A stretch of 64,000 bases of DNA from Tragulus kanchil (GCA_022376925.1 JAIOJX010000032.1:199264939-199328938); one strand, 5' to 3'. Positions 34,567 through 47,393 are shown, counted from the stretch's first letter. The notes: generated by a model from the letters alone, not told the origin. Numbers and translations are program-made.

Positions 34567-36808
34567 TAGTAAAACTGGATGAGTGCGGCAGTGAGTAGCA
34601 AGAGAAAAATTAGTGCTACTCCTCTGAACATGTTAGATGCATCACATCTTCAGAGAAATAGCATTTAGTGCAGCTCAGCAAATGTTTTGTGGACATTCCC
34701 TATGTTCCAGGCACATATTCTTCCCCGGACCCACAGTATTACGGTCCCAGACCCAGGAGTGTCCTCAGTGGGTCTCTGGAAAGATGCTGAGAAAGAGACA
34801 TTACTTTAATACCACAATACATTTTTGATTAACTAAAGAGCCTGAGATCTGGCTTAATTTCAACGTAGCAGTTGCAAATTTTGAATTCCATTTTTAGTTC
34901 ATGTGACAGAAAATAAGAACTGTCTGAATATGATTCTCTTCCAACTTATGACAGGAGTGTGGATGAAAGCTTGTTCACCTACAATAATAATAATAGTAAC
35001 AATGACTAATACTATCATTCTACTCACTGGAACAGTGCACTCTTCTAAGGGAGGCACACATTTCCGGTTTCCAGGCACTCTCTGGGGCACAGAAAAGTTG
35101 AACAACTTGCCCAAGGTATGGCTAAAAAGTGATGGCACCGGTATTTGAATTCACACAGTTCTAAGATTTTACTATTATTTTTAAAGACCTCACTCATTAC
35201 TGCTTTCATCATTACAATGCTTTTTCTGCCAACCAATGAAAAATGCATGGGGGCAGAGGAAGCAGAACAAAGGGTTAATTTTTTAAAGGACGGGGTAGAG
35301 AGAGCAAATAATAGTCATATTATCTACTAATACCTAATACTTATCATTCACTAAGTGGCCCAAAAGGTTAAGAAACCAGACACAAACGTGAAAGCAATGT
35401 AATGTGAAGAGTGGGAAACAGAAATTCAAATAGTCAAATGTGGAAGTAAATTAAAAAAACAAAAGCCCTCTTTTGAGACTAAAGTAACTCCCTATAAATT
35501 TGCTCAGAGCCTCCTGTGAGGAATCAATGAATTTCAGGCAGAAATTATGAAATCCCAGGGCAGATCATTATTAGAATAGAGACAGCTGTGATATAGTTTC
35601 CCCGATCGTCTACATTCAAGGCTCAAACTCAGGGGGAATATAAAGGCCCCTTTGTTAAAATAAAGCAATCATTTCTACCTTCATTAAAGTAAAACTGGAT
35701 GAGTGCGGCAGTGAGTAGCAAGAGAAAATTAGTGCTACTCCTCTGAACATGTTAGATGCATCACATCTTCAGAGAAATAGCATTTAGTGCAGCTCAGCAA
35801 ATGTTTTGTGGACATTCCCTATGTGCCAGGCACATATTCTTCCCCGGACCCACAGTATTACGGTCCCAGACCCAGGAGTGTCCTCAGTGGGTCTCTGGAA
35901 AGATGCTGAGAAAGAGACATTACTTTAATACCACAATACATTTTTGATTAACTAAAGAGCCTGAGATCTGGCTTAATTTCAACGTAGCAGTTGCAAATTT
36001 TGAATTCCATTTTTAGTTCATGTGACAGAAAATAAGAACTGTCTGAATATGATTCTCTTCCAACTTATGACAGGAGTGTGGATGAAAGCTTGTTCACCTA
36101 CAATAATAATAATAGTAACAATGACTAATACTATCATTCTACTCACTGGAACAGTGCACTCTTCTAAGGGAGGCACACATTTCCGGTTTCCAGGCACTCT
36201 CTGGGGCACAGAAAAGTTGAACAACTTGCCCAAGGTATGGCTAAAAAGTGATGGCACCGGTATTTGAATTCACACAGTTCTAAGATTTTACTATTATTTT
36301 TAAAGACCTCACTCATTACTGCTTTCATCATTACAATGCTTTTTCTGCCAACCAATGAAAAATGCATGGGGGCAGAGGAAGCAGAACAAAGGGTTAATTT
36401 TTTAAAGGACGGGGTAGAGAGAGCAAATAATAGTCATATTATCTACTAATACCTAATACTTATCATTCACTAAGTGGCCCAAAAGGTTAAGAAACCAGAC
36501 ACAAACGTGAAAGCAATGTAATGTGAAGAGTGGGAAACAGAAATTCAAATAGTCAAATGTGGAAGTAAATTAAAAAAACAAAAGCCCTCTTTTGAGACTA
36601 AAGTAACTCCCTATAAATTTGCTCAGAGCCTCCTGTGAGGAATCAATGAATTTCAGGCAGAAATTATGAAATCCCAGGGCAGATCATTATTAGAATAGAG
36701 ACAGCTGTGATATAGTTTCCCCGATCGTCTACATTCAAGGCTCAAACTCAGGGGGAATATAAAGGCCCCTTTGTTAAAATAAAGCAATCATTTCTACCTT
36801 CATTAAAG
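34567..36808 (+). repeat. Direct duplication 14 (34567-35689 and 35688-36808)
   Basis: Spacing 1,119-1,120 bases, with TAAAG shared at the junction. Together with duplication 13, the segment starting at 33520 is present three times. A likely MIRb/L2 trace lies at 34980-35160 (GTTGAACAACTTGCCCAAGG, then ATTTGAATTCACAC). The rest is unrecognised. Confidence 0.9.
34980..35160 (+). mobile_element. MIRb/L2-like ancient fragment
   Basis: AATAATAATAATAGTAAC, then AACAACTTGCCCAAGGTATG and GCACCGGTATTTGAATTCAC follow the order of the MIRb 3' half. Weak. Repeats at about 36099-36279. Confidence 0.4.
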
Positions 36809-37050
36809 AAAATATCATGGCATTAATCTACAGCAAAGTCCCATATGCCATAGCTATACTGGTGAATCTTGCTATGGGGAGCTGTTATCAATAGCAACTA
36901 TTTATAAATAAAGCATAAATAATGCTTTAATAATATATGGCTTAACCAGATTCACTACATATGTTTACTTTGCTACCAAAAAACTTTGCACTACCTCATC
37001 AAAACAGCTTAGAATCCTCCAATAATAATTCCTTCCTAAACTACATCTTT
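36809..37050. other. Single-copy AT-rich DNA
   Basis: Nothing recognised. Confidence 0.4.
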
Positions 37051-37236
37051 GGGCTTCCCTGGTGGCTCAATCAGTAAAGAAGCCACCTACAGTGCAGGAG
37101 ACCCAGGTTCAATCCCTGGGTTGGGATAATCCCCTGCAGAAGGAAATGGCAACCTACTCCAGTATTCTTGCCTAGAAAATTCCATGGACAGAGGAACCTG
37201 GCAGGTTACAGTTCATGGGGTCACAAGAGTCAAACA
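37051..37236 (+). mobile_element. Bov-tA SINE
   Basis: GGGCTTCCCTGGTGGCTCAA head, CAGGTTCAATCCCTGGGTTG B-box, body CTACTCCAGTATTCTTGCC and GGGGTCACAAGAGTCAAACA. The sequence AAACTACATCTT before it and AAACTACAATTT after it (about 37260) look like a diverged target-site duplication. Confidence 0.88.
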
Positions 37237-37836
37237 TAACTTAGTGACTAATCCACTACCAAACTACAATTTTAGGACAAATAAGTGAATAACATAAAAA
37301 TATTCAGATTAACATTTATTTAGATATATCCTAAGTGTCCTCCCAGCTGTGTATTTAAAATAGAAAGAACAAATATCTGACTGATATGATCTTGAGGACA
37401 ACATTGACATAAAATATGGAAATGTGGGCTCTATAACCTCATAAACCTAGAATGTCAGATAGGGCCACTTTGGCCACTGTAGTTATAAAGGAATTGAAGT
37501 GGGGTTAAATGAATATTTATTTTAATTTTCAAAACATTCTACATCTTATTTTGTATATTTAACATATGTGTTAGGTGATCATTCATGTGAGTTTAGTGCC
37601 TGTCTTCCCCCAGTTGGCAAGAATAGCAATGACCATGTTCATGAGTATCTTTTCAACATTTATTAGATTTTGGTAGCTATTCAACAAATGCTTGTTGAAT
37701 GGCTGATAGAATAAATGATGGATGCTAAACCATTGCTTGATAAGTTTTCTGCCTCTCCCAGGCTGGGTTCCAGGTTGAGAACTTAGGCTCTGAACCAGAG
37801 TTTGACAGATTTGGAGCTTTTATTAAGAATTATAAG

Positions 37837-38040
37837 AAGGTGAGACTACCCTGGTGGTCCAGTGGTTAAGACTTCACCTTCCACTGCAGGAGGTTAAGAC
37901 TTCAATTCCTAGCTGGGGAGCTAAGATCTTACATGTCTCACAGCCAAATAAGCAAAAATGTGAAACAGAAGCAATATTGTAACAAATTCAATAAAACTTT
38001 TAAAATAGTCTACATAAAGAAATCTGTTAAAAAAAAAAAA
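37837..38040 (+). mobile_element. CHR-1-type SINE
   Basis: GACTACCCTGGTGGTCCAGT head, CTAGCTGGGGAGCTAAGATC, and the characteristic 3' part CAGAAGCAATATTGTAACAA then ATTCAATAAAACTTTTAAAA with an A tail. Flanked by AAGAATTATAAG (37825-37836) and AAGAATTACAAG (38041-38052). Confidence 0.85.
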
Positions 38041-38976
38041 AAGAATTACAAGTAGGCAAAGTATTCCACATAAAATATGAATAGTGAAGAACACTTTGGG
38101 GCATTGCATACGCCAATGTTTGGGGGAAGGCTGGTGACTAAGACCTGAGACTATTGCATACTAGGGACTTACTCTCTCCTCTGTGGATTTTAAGATAATT
38201 ATTTTAAAAGAAAATGCTTTGCTGGTCAAACAAAGCCCAATTGTGGGTTGAATGTGGCCAAGCTATGCACAATTTCTTAGAATTCCCTTGCTTGGTACTC
38301 TTTAGGTCTGGGCAACATCTAACTTATTATCCTTTACTTTTTCTTTCTTGTTTTTTTCCTTTTCAATTTCCTTTTTCTTTTCCCTGACTAATCCACTACC
38401 AAACTACAATTTTAGGACAAATAAGTGAATAACATAAAAATATTCAGATTAACATTTATTTAGATATATCCTAAGTGTCCTCCCAGCTGTGTATTTAAAA
38501 TAGAAAGAACAAATATCTGACTGATATGATCTTGAGGACAACATTGACATAAAATATGGAAATGTGGGCTCTATAACCTCATAAACCTAGAATGTCAGAT
38601 AGGGCCACTTTGGCCACTGTAGTTATAAAGGAATTGAAGTGGGGTTAAATGAATATTTATTTTAATTTTCAAAACATTCTACATCTTATTTTGTATATTT
38701 AACATATGTGTTAGGTGATCATTCATGTGAGTTTAGTGCCTGTCTTCCCCCAGTTGGCAAGAATAGCAATGACCATGTTCATGAGTATCTTTTCAACATT
38801 TATTAGATTTTGGTAGCTATTCAACAAATGCTTGTTGAATGGCTGATAGAATAAATGATGGATGCTAAACCATTGCTTGATAAGTTTTCTGCCTCTCCTA
38901 GGCTGGGTTCCAGGTTGAGAACTTAGGCTCTGAACCAGAGTTTGACAGATTTGGAGCTTTTATTAAGAATTATAAG

Positions 38977-39180
38977 AAGGTGAGACTACCCTGGTGGTCC
39001 AGTGGTTAAGACTTCACCTTCCACTGCAGGAGGTTAAGACTTCAATTCCTAGCTGGGGAGCTAAGATCTTACATGTCTCACAGCCAAATAAGCAAAAATG
39101 TGAAACAGAAGCAATATTGTAACAAATTCAATAAAACTTTTAAAATAGTCTACATAAAGAAATCTGTTAAAAAAAAAAAA
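38977..39180 (+). mobile_element. CHR-1-type SINE, second copy in duplication 15
   Basis: Duplicate of 37837-38040. Its last ~30 bases appear a third time at 40226-40258. Confidence 0.85.
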
Positions 39181-39689
39181 AAGAATTACAAGTAGGCAAA
39201 GTATTCCACATAAAATATGAATAGTGAAGAACACTTTGGGGCATTGCATACGCCAATGTTTGGGGGAAGGCTGGTGACTAAGACCTGAGACTATTGCATA
39301 CTAGGGACTTACTCTCTCCTCTGTGGATTTTAAGATAATTATTTTAAAAAGAAAATGCTTTGCTGGTCAAACAAAGCCCAATTGTGGGTTGAATGTGGCC
39401 AAGCTATGCACAATTTCTTAGAATTCCCTTGCTTGGTACTCTTTAGGTCTGGGCAACATCTAACTTATTATCCTTTACTTTTTCTTTCTTGTTATCCTTC
39501 ATTCCTATCTAGAGCCCTTTAGAATCTAAGGGACAATGATTTTTGAGCCTTATCTATTGAACAGCTGTTTGTACCCCAGAAAGGGCCCCTCCTGGGTCTC
39601 TGGGACCTGGTCTGCACCAGTTTACAGAAAGATAAATCTGAACTATGATGGACTTTCATTTTTAATTTTCTTGAGTGTTTCTTTTTTAA

Positions 39690-39960
39690 AATTAATTTTT
39701 GTTGGAGTATAGTTACTATATAATGTTGTATTAGTTTCTACATTACAGCAAAATGAATCAGACACATGCATATATTCCCTTCCTTTTGGATGTCTTTCCC
39801 ACTCAGGTCAGCATACAGCATTAAATAGAGTCTCTTGTGCTATATAGTATGTTCTCATTAGTTATCTATTTTGTATATTTATCAATAGTGTATATGCATC
39901 AATTTCAATCTCCCAATTCCTCTCCTCCCTCCCATATCCATATATTTTATGCTATACATG
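39690..39960 (-). mobile_element. L1 3' end
   Basis: Plus-strand text TTGTTGGAGTATAGTTACTA, TTACAGCAAAATGAATCAG and TCAATCTCCCAATTCCTCTC is the reverse of the artiodactyl L1 3' end. No coding region is present. Confidence 0.75.
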
Positions 39961-40767
39961 GTGTGGCTAAATGGTGTGGTGAATGAGTAGCCATTTGTCT
40001 ATTGACTAATGACTTTGGAATTTTGCCTTGTTCCTCTGCATGTTTAAATCTGCCATTTACCAGAGTGAAACCTGCCTAGATACCTTTCTTTCTATAATAA
40101 ATAGAAACATTTGGCCAATTGGGCATACTTTGTATCCAAAGGGGATACCGTTTCTTTCAATCAGAAATTTAGAATGCAGAATATTCTTATGAAGTTAATG
40201 TACTATTTCTAAGTTGAACAAGTAGGTCTACATAAAGAAATCTGTTAAAAAAAAAAAAAGAATTACAAGTAGGCAAAGTATTCCACATAAAATATGAATA
40301 GTGAAGAACACTTTGGGGCATTGCATACGCCAATGTTTGGGGGAAGGCTGGTGACTAAGACCTGAGACTATTGCATACTAGGGACTTACTCTCTCCTCTG
40401 TGGATTTTAAGATAATTATTTTAAAAAGAAAATGCTTTGCTGGTCAAACAAAGCCCAATTGTGGGTTGAATGTGGCCAAGCTATGCACAATTTCTTAGAA
40501 TTCCCTTGCTTGGTACTCTTTAGGTCTGGGCAACATCTAACTTATTATCCTTTACTTTTTCTTTCTTGTTATCCTTCATTCCTATCTAGAGCCCTTTAGA
40601 ATCTAAGGGACAATGATTTTGAGCCTTATCTATTGAACAGCTGTTTGTACCCCAGAAAGGGCCCCTCCTGGGTCTCTGGGACCTGGTCTGCACCAGTTTA
40701 CAGAAAGATAAATCTGAACTATGATGGACTTTCATTTTTAATTTTCTTGAGTGTTTCTTTTTTAAAA

Positions 40768-41038
40768 TTAATTTTTGTTGGAGTATAGTTACTATATAAT
40801 GTTGTATTAGTTTCTACATTACAGCAAAATGAATCAGACACATGCATATATTCCCTTCCTTTTGGATGTCTTTCCCACTCAGGTCAGCATACAGCATTAA
40901 ATAGAGTCTCTTGTGCTATATAGTATGTTCTCATTAGTTATCTATTTTGTATATTTATCAATAGTGTATATGCATCAATTTCAATCTCCCAATTCCTCTC
41001 CTCCCTCCCATATCCATATATTTTATGCTATACATGGT
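40768..41038 (-). mobile_element. L1 3' end, second copy in duplication 16
   Basis: Duplicate of 39690-39960. Confidence 0.75.
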
Positions 41039-41894
41039 GTGGCTAAATGGTGTGGTGAATGAGTAGCCATTTGTCTATTGACTAATGACTTTGGAATTTT
41101 GCCTTGTTCCTCTGCATGTTTAAATCTGCCATTTACCAGAGTGAAACCTGCCTAGATACCTTTCTTTCTATAATAAATAGAAACATTTGGCCAATTGGGC
41201 ATACTTTGTATCCAAAGGGGATACCGTTTCTTTCAATCAGAAATTTAGAATGCAGAATATTCTTATGAAGTTAATGTACTATTTCTAAGTTACTTGAATT
41301 ATTTTTGATATTAAGTTATTTAAGTTGTTGGTTGGGTCAAGAAATTCAAAAAAATTTTTTCTCAGTAATAAACCTCATTGGTTGGTTTCCCCTTTTCTCT
41401 TCCCTCTTCCTGGTAGATTCCAATGGGATTAAGTATGTCTTTCTACCAGCCTTCATGCCTGAAAGCAATGACTTATTTATATACAGAGAGCCCTGGGTAT
41501 CTTCCAGAATTCTCTTTTGGGATCAGAGAGAAGGATCTAAAACAATCTTACCTTAATGAGGTTGAAGAGATGCAACTGACTGGGATTTTCGCTTTCTTCC
41601 CTTCCCTGACTATCTCACTCTCTAAATGCATACACAGTCTTGAGAACAATCAACTTTGTAATGAAGCACTGATGGCACATCCCCATTTAAGCTAAAAGCC
41701 TTACTATGCGCTCTACCCCTGAGCAGGCTGTTTTAATTAGGAAGACGGATTTGGGAGTTTATATGTTCTGTTGTGCTATAATTCCTGCCTTTACAGTAAT
41801 TTTCCCCTGCTTTTCACACTATAATGTGCCATAAATCCTAGTTAGGCTGTTTCACTGGCCTGTTGCTAGTCAGAGTCAATATTTCAGGCCTTTT

Positions 41895-41908
41895 GTTGCC
41901 ATGGCAAC
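41895..41908. promoter_or_regulatory. Candidate RFX X-box palindrome
   Basis: GTTGCCATGGCAAC is a perfect 14-base inverted palindrome equal to the symmetric consensus bound by RFX winged-helix factors. A chance 14-base match is unlikely in 64 kb, though other sequence could explain it. No promoter or gene is visible beside it. Confidence 0.5.
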
Positions 41909-42055
41909 CTTCTGCGGTACTCCTGTTCACTGGAATATGATACAGTCTCCTGGGGAAATTGCTATGAACTTGATCATCACATGGATTTAGGCCCCCTGAT
42001 GCACCAATTCTGCCCCATCTCTCTCCACCACCCACTGACTTCTCTCAGCTCCCAC

Positions 42056-42095
42056 TTTGTGTGTGTGCGTGTGTGTGTGTGTGTGCATGCACACA
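42056..42095. repeat. TG/CA microsatellite
   Basis: TTGTGTGTGTGCGTGTGTGT with further TG units, then GCATGCACAC. Confidence 0.9.
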
Positions 42096-42224
42096 TGGGC
42101 ATATGCACATACATTTGCCAGGACAGATACAAGAGTGAAGAAAGCAAACAAACTAACAGAAGCAGCAGCCTTTCTTTCATCCCTCATGAAAGGGGAAGCT
42201 TAGAAAGTTGGTAAACTTAGACAG

Positions 42225-44534
42225 TTTTAAAGCTTAAACAAACCAGGCACACATCTCATAGCTTTGTTCTATCTTCGCCCTTTGTTCTCATCTTGTTTTT
42301 TCTTTCCAGTTCTTCGTTGCCATAAGCTCTTCATACATTTTAAAATCTCAGTGCATTTCTTTCAAAATGTAATCACACTGTGGACTCCTAGCTTAAATCC
42401 ATTTCTCCTTACTTTTCATTAGATAAATTTAAAACTTACTTGTCTTTCATTTCCAAGAATATTTTTCTTTTTAATTTATCTTTACCTTTACCTCCTATTC
42501 TTACAGCTTTCCTTTAGTGTGAAATAGTTGGGGAGACACACAATTAGTAACCAGTAGCTATGGGAATATCATATAGCATCTCTGTGACTCATTTTCTTAG
42601 TCTAGAAACAATATCACCCATTCCAAGGGTCTCAGGATAGCTGCAGTCAAATGAAAACAATAGTTATGAAGAAATACTGAAAAGCAGTGCCTCCGAGACC
42701 ATATGCAAATCATGCACTGTGGACAACTGATACTAATTAGTATAAATAAAACCATGAAATTTTGTTCTTTAGCTGCAACTCTCAACAAAACCATTAACAG
42801 TACAATCACGAGTCTAGTTCTCTGAGTTAAGATTTGAATAAAATTGAGGATATGACAGCCAAGGAAGATTTTTCTTTCCATTTTCTACCTGTCTACACTT
42901 TCCTCCAGCCACAATGCATCCGGTTTGCATCTGGTCTCAATTACAGGGCACAGTAAGGTCTTTCTAGCATGTGATAACCACAATGAATTTCACACAGGTT
43001 GTACATGGGTCAATGTTCAGAGCTGCCCTTACCTTCTCCTACATGGAGGGATCAGAGTTATACCAGAGCAGAGACTGGCAGAGAAAACACTAAATTCTAT
43101 CCCATAGCCTTAGATTATTATGCATTGAAAGCAAGGTAATCACCCAAGTAGGAAGCCCTGAGCCCATTTTTCCATGCAAAAAGAACATGGCTCATGGGGA
43201 GCTTCTACTGCACAGCCCCCCAATTATAGCAGCTGCTTTTGAGATAGAGGCAGAACAAGCAAGACATGTGGCTTACTAAAAGGGAGTGAAGGGGTGACAG
43301 AGTTCAAAAGCTCTTATTTTACTGGGTCTCCTGCTCCCTTTCACTCCTCTTTCATCTTTCCACCACTGAATTTACTCATTTTAAAGCTTAAACAAACCAG
43401 GCACACATCTCATAGCTTTGTTCTATCTTCGCCTTTGTTCTCATCTTGTTTTTTCTTTCCAGTTCTTCGTTGCCATAAGCTCTTCATACATTTTAAAATC
43501 TCAGTGCATTTCTTTCAAAATGTAATCACACTGTGGACTCCTAGCTTAAATCCATTTCTCCTTACTTTTCATTAGATAAATTTAAAACTTACTTGTCTTT
43601 CATTTCCAAGAATATTTTTCTTTTTAATTTATCTTTACCTTTACCTCCTATTCTTACAGCTTTCCTTTAGTGTGAAATAGTTGGGGAGACACACAATTAG
43701 TAACCAGTAGCTATGGGAATATCATATAGCATCTCTGTGACTCATTTTCTTAGTCTAGAAACAATATCACCCATTCCAAGGGTCTCAGGATAGCTGCAGT
43801 CAAATGAAAACAATAGTTATGAAGAAATACTGAAAAGCAGTGCCTCCGAGACCATATGCAAATCATGCACTGTGGACAACTGATACTAATTAGTATAAAT
43901 AAAACCATGAAATTTTGTTCTTTAGCTGCAACTCTCAACAAAACCATTAACAGTACAATCACGAGTCTAGTTCTCTGAGTTAAGATTTGAATAAAATTGA
44001 GGATATGACAGCCAAGGAAGATTTTTCTTTCCATTTTCTACCTGTCTACACTTTCCTCCAGCCACAATGCATCCGGTTTGCATCTGGTCTCAATTACAGG
44101 GCACAGTAAGGTCTTTCTAGCATGTGATAACCACAATGAATTTCACACAGGTTGTACATGGGTCAATGTTCAGAGCTGCCCTTACCTTCTCCTACATGGA
44201 GGGATCAGAGTTATACCAGAGCAGAGACTGGCAGAGAAAACACTAAATTCTATCCCATAGCCTTAGATTATTATGCATTGAAAGCAAGGTAATCACCCAA
44301 GTAGGAAGCCCTGAGCCCATTTTTCCATGCAAAAAGAACATGGCTCATGGGGAGCTTCTACTGCACAGCCCCCCAATTATAGCAGCTGCTTTTGAGATAG
44401 AGGCAGAACAAGCAAGACATGTGGCTTACTAAAAGGGAGTGAAGGGGTGACAGAGTTCAAAAGCTCTTATTTTACTGGGTCTCCTGCTCCCTTTCACTCC
44501 TCTTTCATCTTTCCACCACTGAATTTACTCATTT
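42225..44534 (+). repeat. Direct duplication 17 (42225-43381 and 43379-44534)
   Basis: Spacing 1,153-1,154 bases, with a shared ATTT at the junction and one C lost (42278-42281 against 43432). No repeat family or gene is recognised inside; short open frames appear twice simply because the block is duplicated. Confidence 0.9.
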
Positions 44535-44624
44535 CACTAATCCCAAGCCTTGCACTCCACTCAACCACTTATCATATGACAATTTAATGTGTCTGCAGTA
44601 GAGGCATGTCCTTCCTCCTCTTTG

Positions 44625-44800
44625 GTCTGGAAGTAAGGAGACCTGAGCTTGTGTCCACACACCTGTCTTCTAATCACTGACTATGACTTCAGATCATTCG
44701 TTTCACATGATTGAGGTCCTAAGCTCCTCATCCCTAGACTGGAGAAGAGTGGGATAAATAGCATGACCTCTAACGTCTCTCCTGATTCTCACTCTTGGTA
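44625..44800 (+). mobile_element. MIR-like fragment
   Basis: GGAAGTAAGGAGACCTGAGC, TGTCTTCTAATCACTGACTA and the TAAGCTCCTCATCCCTAGAC order resembles MIR. Repeats at about 45769-45943. Confidence 0.5.
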
Positions 44801-45337
44801 GTTTCACAACTAATTCCCATACGATGGAACGTCTCCAGTCCCCAAACACATTTACCTTTTTCTGGTATCTCAGTTCTCCTACAGTCCCCAAAGCAGGTGA
44901 GGGATCCAAATTAGTGGCTCTCAGGAGGTTTTTTTTTTTTTTTTTTTCACAGTACAAACATTTAATTTGATATTTATATACCTAGGAATGATTAAATTTA
45001 AGTAATGTATTGAATTAATTGCTAGCTATTTTTCTGTACATGAAACTTTATCTGGCTCTATATCTATCTTGTTCAAAACTGCATCATCACTGCTTAGCAC
45101 AGTGCATGACACACATAGTGGCATCCTATAGGTGACGATAGTATGAGTGTGTGTGTAAACGAACGAATGAATAAAGAGGCCATTTAAGTTCGCTCTGACA
45201 ATCCTTTACTTTATCTTCTAAGTTTTAAAGAGAGGCCAAAAGCCAATAAGTACACTTTTGAAAAGTGAATAAACATTTTTGCCCAAAGTTTTCATCTGAT
45301 CAGTCAAGGAAGGGGAGGGAACTTCCTTTCTGGGCCT

Positions 45338-45380
45338 GGTATAAGATTGTACACACATTTAAGGTGTACAATCTTATGCC
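45338..45380. other. Inverted repeat, 17-base stem and 9-base loop
   Basis: GGTATAAGATTGTACAC (45338-45354), loop ACATTTAAG, then GTGTACAATCTTATGCC (45364-45380). Pairing is complete with one T:G wobble. Copies at 46476-46518 and 47614-47656 come from duplications 18 and 19. Confidence 0.85.
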
Positions 45381-47206
45381 AGATCGATGATTAATATTAC
45401 TTTTTACATTAATGAACAAGACATGTGCTCAAGGGTGACAGAAAGTAGGAAGCCCTGAGCCCATTTTTCCATGCAAAAGAACATGGCTCATGGGAGCTTT
45501 ACTGCACAGCCCCCCAATTATAGCAGCTGCTTTTGAGATAGAGGCAGAACAAGCAAGACATGTGGCTTACTAAAAGGGAGTGAAGGGGTGACAGAGTTCA
45601 AAAGCTCTTATTTTACTGGGTCTCCTGCTCCCTTTCACTCCTCTTTCATCTTTCCACCACTGAATTTACTCATTTCACTAATCCCAAGCCTTGCACTCCA
45701 CTCAACCACTTATCATATGACAATTTAATGTGTCTGCAGTAGAGGCATGTCCTTCCTCCTCTTTGGTCTGGAAGTAAGGAGACCTGAGCTTGTGTCCACA
45801 CACCTGTCTTCTAATCACTGACTATGACTTCAGATCATTCGTTTCACATGATTGAGGTCCTAAGCTCCTCATCCCTAGACTGGAGAAGAGTGGGATAAAT
45901 AGCATGACCTCTAACGTCTCTCCTGATTCTCACTCTTGGTAGTTTCACAACTAATTCCCATACGATGGAACGTCTCCAGTCCCCAAACACATTTACCTTT
46001 TCTGGTATCTCAGTTCTCCTACAGTCCCCAAAGCAGGTGAGGGATCCAAATTAGTGGCTCTCAGGAGGTTTTTTTTTTTTTTTTTCACAGTACAAACATT
46101 TAATTTGATATTTATATACCTAGGAATGATTAAATTTAAGTAATGTATTGAATTAATTGCTAGCTATTTTTCTGTACATGAAACTTTATCTGGCTCTATA
46201 TCTATCTTGTTCAAAACTGCATCATCACTGCTTAGCACAGTGCATGACACACATAGTGGCATCCTATAGGTGACGATAGTATGAGTGTGTGTGTAAACGA
46301 ACGAATGAATAAAGAGGCCATTTAAGTTCGCTCTGACAATCCTTTACTTTATCTTCTAAGTTTTAAAGAGAGGCCAAAAGCCAATAAGTACACTTTTGAA
46401 AAGTGAATAAACATTTTTGCCCAAAGTTTTCATCTGATCAGTCAAGGAAGGGGAGGGAACTTCCTTTCTGGGCCTGGTATAAGATTGTACACACATTTAA
46501 GGTGTACAATCTTATGCCAGATCAGATATGATTAATATTACTTCTGCTCATTCATACCATTAAATATAACCTCTCTTAAAGGCAGTACTGTCTGGTAGAG
46601 AATATGCAATATTTGGCTCCAGTTTTGCGCTTTTTTTACAGCTGTAAAATAAATCATTGCTTATCTCTGAGGAGTTACAAGGATAACTTTTTCTCGTGAA
46701 TATGCATGTGCTTTGCACATTGTTGAGTTTAAAAATCACCTAGCAAAGTGTTTGTTGTAGAGTCGGTATTTTTAACTGTTGAAAAAGTGAGAAATACATG
46801 AATGAAAAAAATGTAAACGGTGTGATTATCACAAGAGTAATAATAAATAGTTTTCTCCCTCAATCCCATCAAGACAACAAAAATCATTTGTTTGTACTTA
46901 TAAATCGCTATACAAAATGGTCTCTTCTTAAGCAGGGCAGCATGAAGGAAAAGGCCCTGGTTTTGAAATTCAGCGTGCTGATACGTACCTCCTTGAACAA
47001 GCCACGGTACCTCTTTGAATACACTGAGAGATCAACTTCTCCCTGAAGCCATTGTTATAAGAGTCCCATGAGAAAACAGTAGGACAAGGAACATTTGTAG
47101 GCTATGAGGCATTACAGAAAAGTCCATCATTAAAGAGGGAGCAGATATTATTCTTTCCAAGAAAGGAAGATTTTCTGGGAGAAATTTCAGTTTATTTCAA
47201 AGTCAG

Positions 47207-47393
47207 TCGTTCTCAAAGTTCAGCACATGGAAGAATAATTTGGAAGGTTTGTTAAATCAAATTGGTCCTCCTCCTCCCCACTCTCTCTCAAATTTTAGAG
47301 TTAGTAAGTTTGGAGAATGAGAGAATTTGCATTTCTAACCAGTTCTCCGCTGATGCTGATGCTAAGGTCGCCTGTCCAGGGATGACACTTTGT
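47207..47393 (+). mobile_element. hAT-Charlie element (MER5A-like)
   Basis: CAGTCGTTCTCAAAGTTCAG start, GAGAATTTGCATTTCTAACC and CTGATGCTGATGCTAAGGTC, then ATGACACTTTG near the end: the MER5A order. Confidence 0.7.

Larger units (their letters stand above)
32708..34806 (+). repeat. Direct duplication 13 (32708-33757 and 33755-34806)
   Basis: The shortest spacing, 1,047 bases; junction through a shared ACTTT. Single differences near 33656/34703 and 33740/34786. Contains an AT/CA microsatellite and a partial Bov-tA, otherwise nothing recognised. Confidence 0.92.
37245..39493 (+). repeat. Direct duplication 15 (37245-38352 and 38385-39493)
   Basis: Spacing 1,140 bases. Bases 38353-38384 are a pyrimidine-rich filler present in neither flank. 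Differences: one base near 37760/38900 and an A-run length near 38207/39347. Contains a CHR-1 SINE with its target-site duplication. Confidence 0.92.
39148..41291 (+). repeat. Direct duplication 16 (39148-40214 and 40226-41291)
   Basis: Spacing about 1,078 bases with 11 filler bases (GAACAAGTAGG, 40215-40225). One T is lost (39540 against 40616). Contains an L1 3' end. Confidence 0.9.
41292..42224. other. Single-copy island, no repeat recognised
   Basis: The only sizeable stretch between 21881 and 48678 outside the duplications. It has no recognised interspersed repeat until the TG tract at about 42056, and it holds a perfect GTTGCCATGGCAAC palindrome. Its base composition is less AT-rich than its surroundings. 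It could be a conserved noncoding element, but that cannot be shown from one sequence. Confidence 0.45.
44301..46530 (+). repeat. Direct duplication 18 (44301-45402 and 45445-46530)
   Basis: Spacing about 1,138-1,144 bases. Bases 45403-45444 are unique filler. The third occurrence of this start (43147, 44301, 45445) has single-base losses (45476, 45496, 45501 regions). The T-run is 19 bases at 44929 and 17 at 46069. Contains an MIR and a 17-base-stem hairpin. Confidence 0.88.

Noticed and set aside
42703..42710. ATGCAAAT octamer (POU site)
   Set aside because: An eight-base match is expected by chance a couple of times in 64 kb on two strands, and no promoter context is present.
42597..44034. 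94-codon minus-strand frame present twice (42597 and 43750)
   Set aside because: The repeat is duplication 17. The composition is hydrophobic by chance and there is no start context, homology or splice signal that I can support.
46636..46652. Palindrome TTTACAGCTGTAAA
   Set aside because: A 14-base AT-rich palindrome with an E-box core. It has no context to support function and lies in duplicated sequence.
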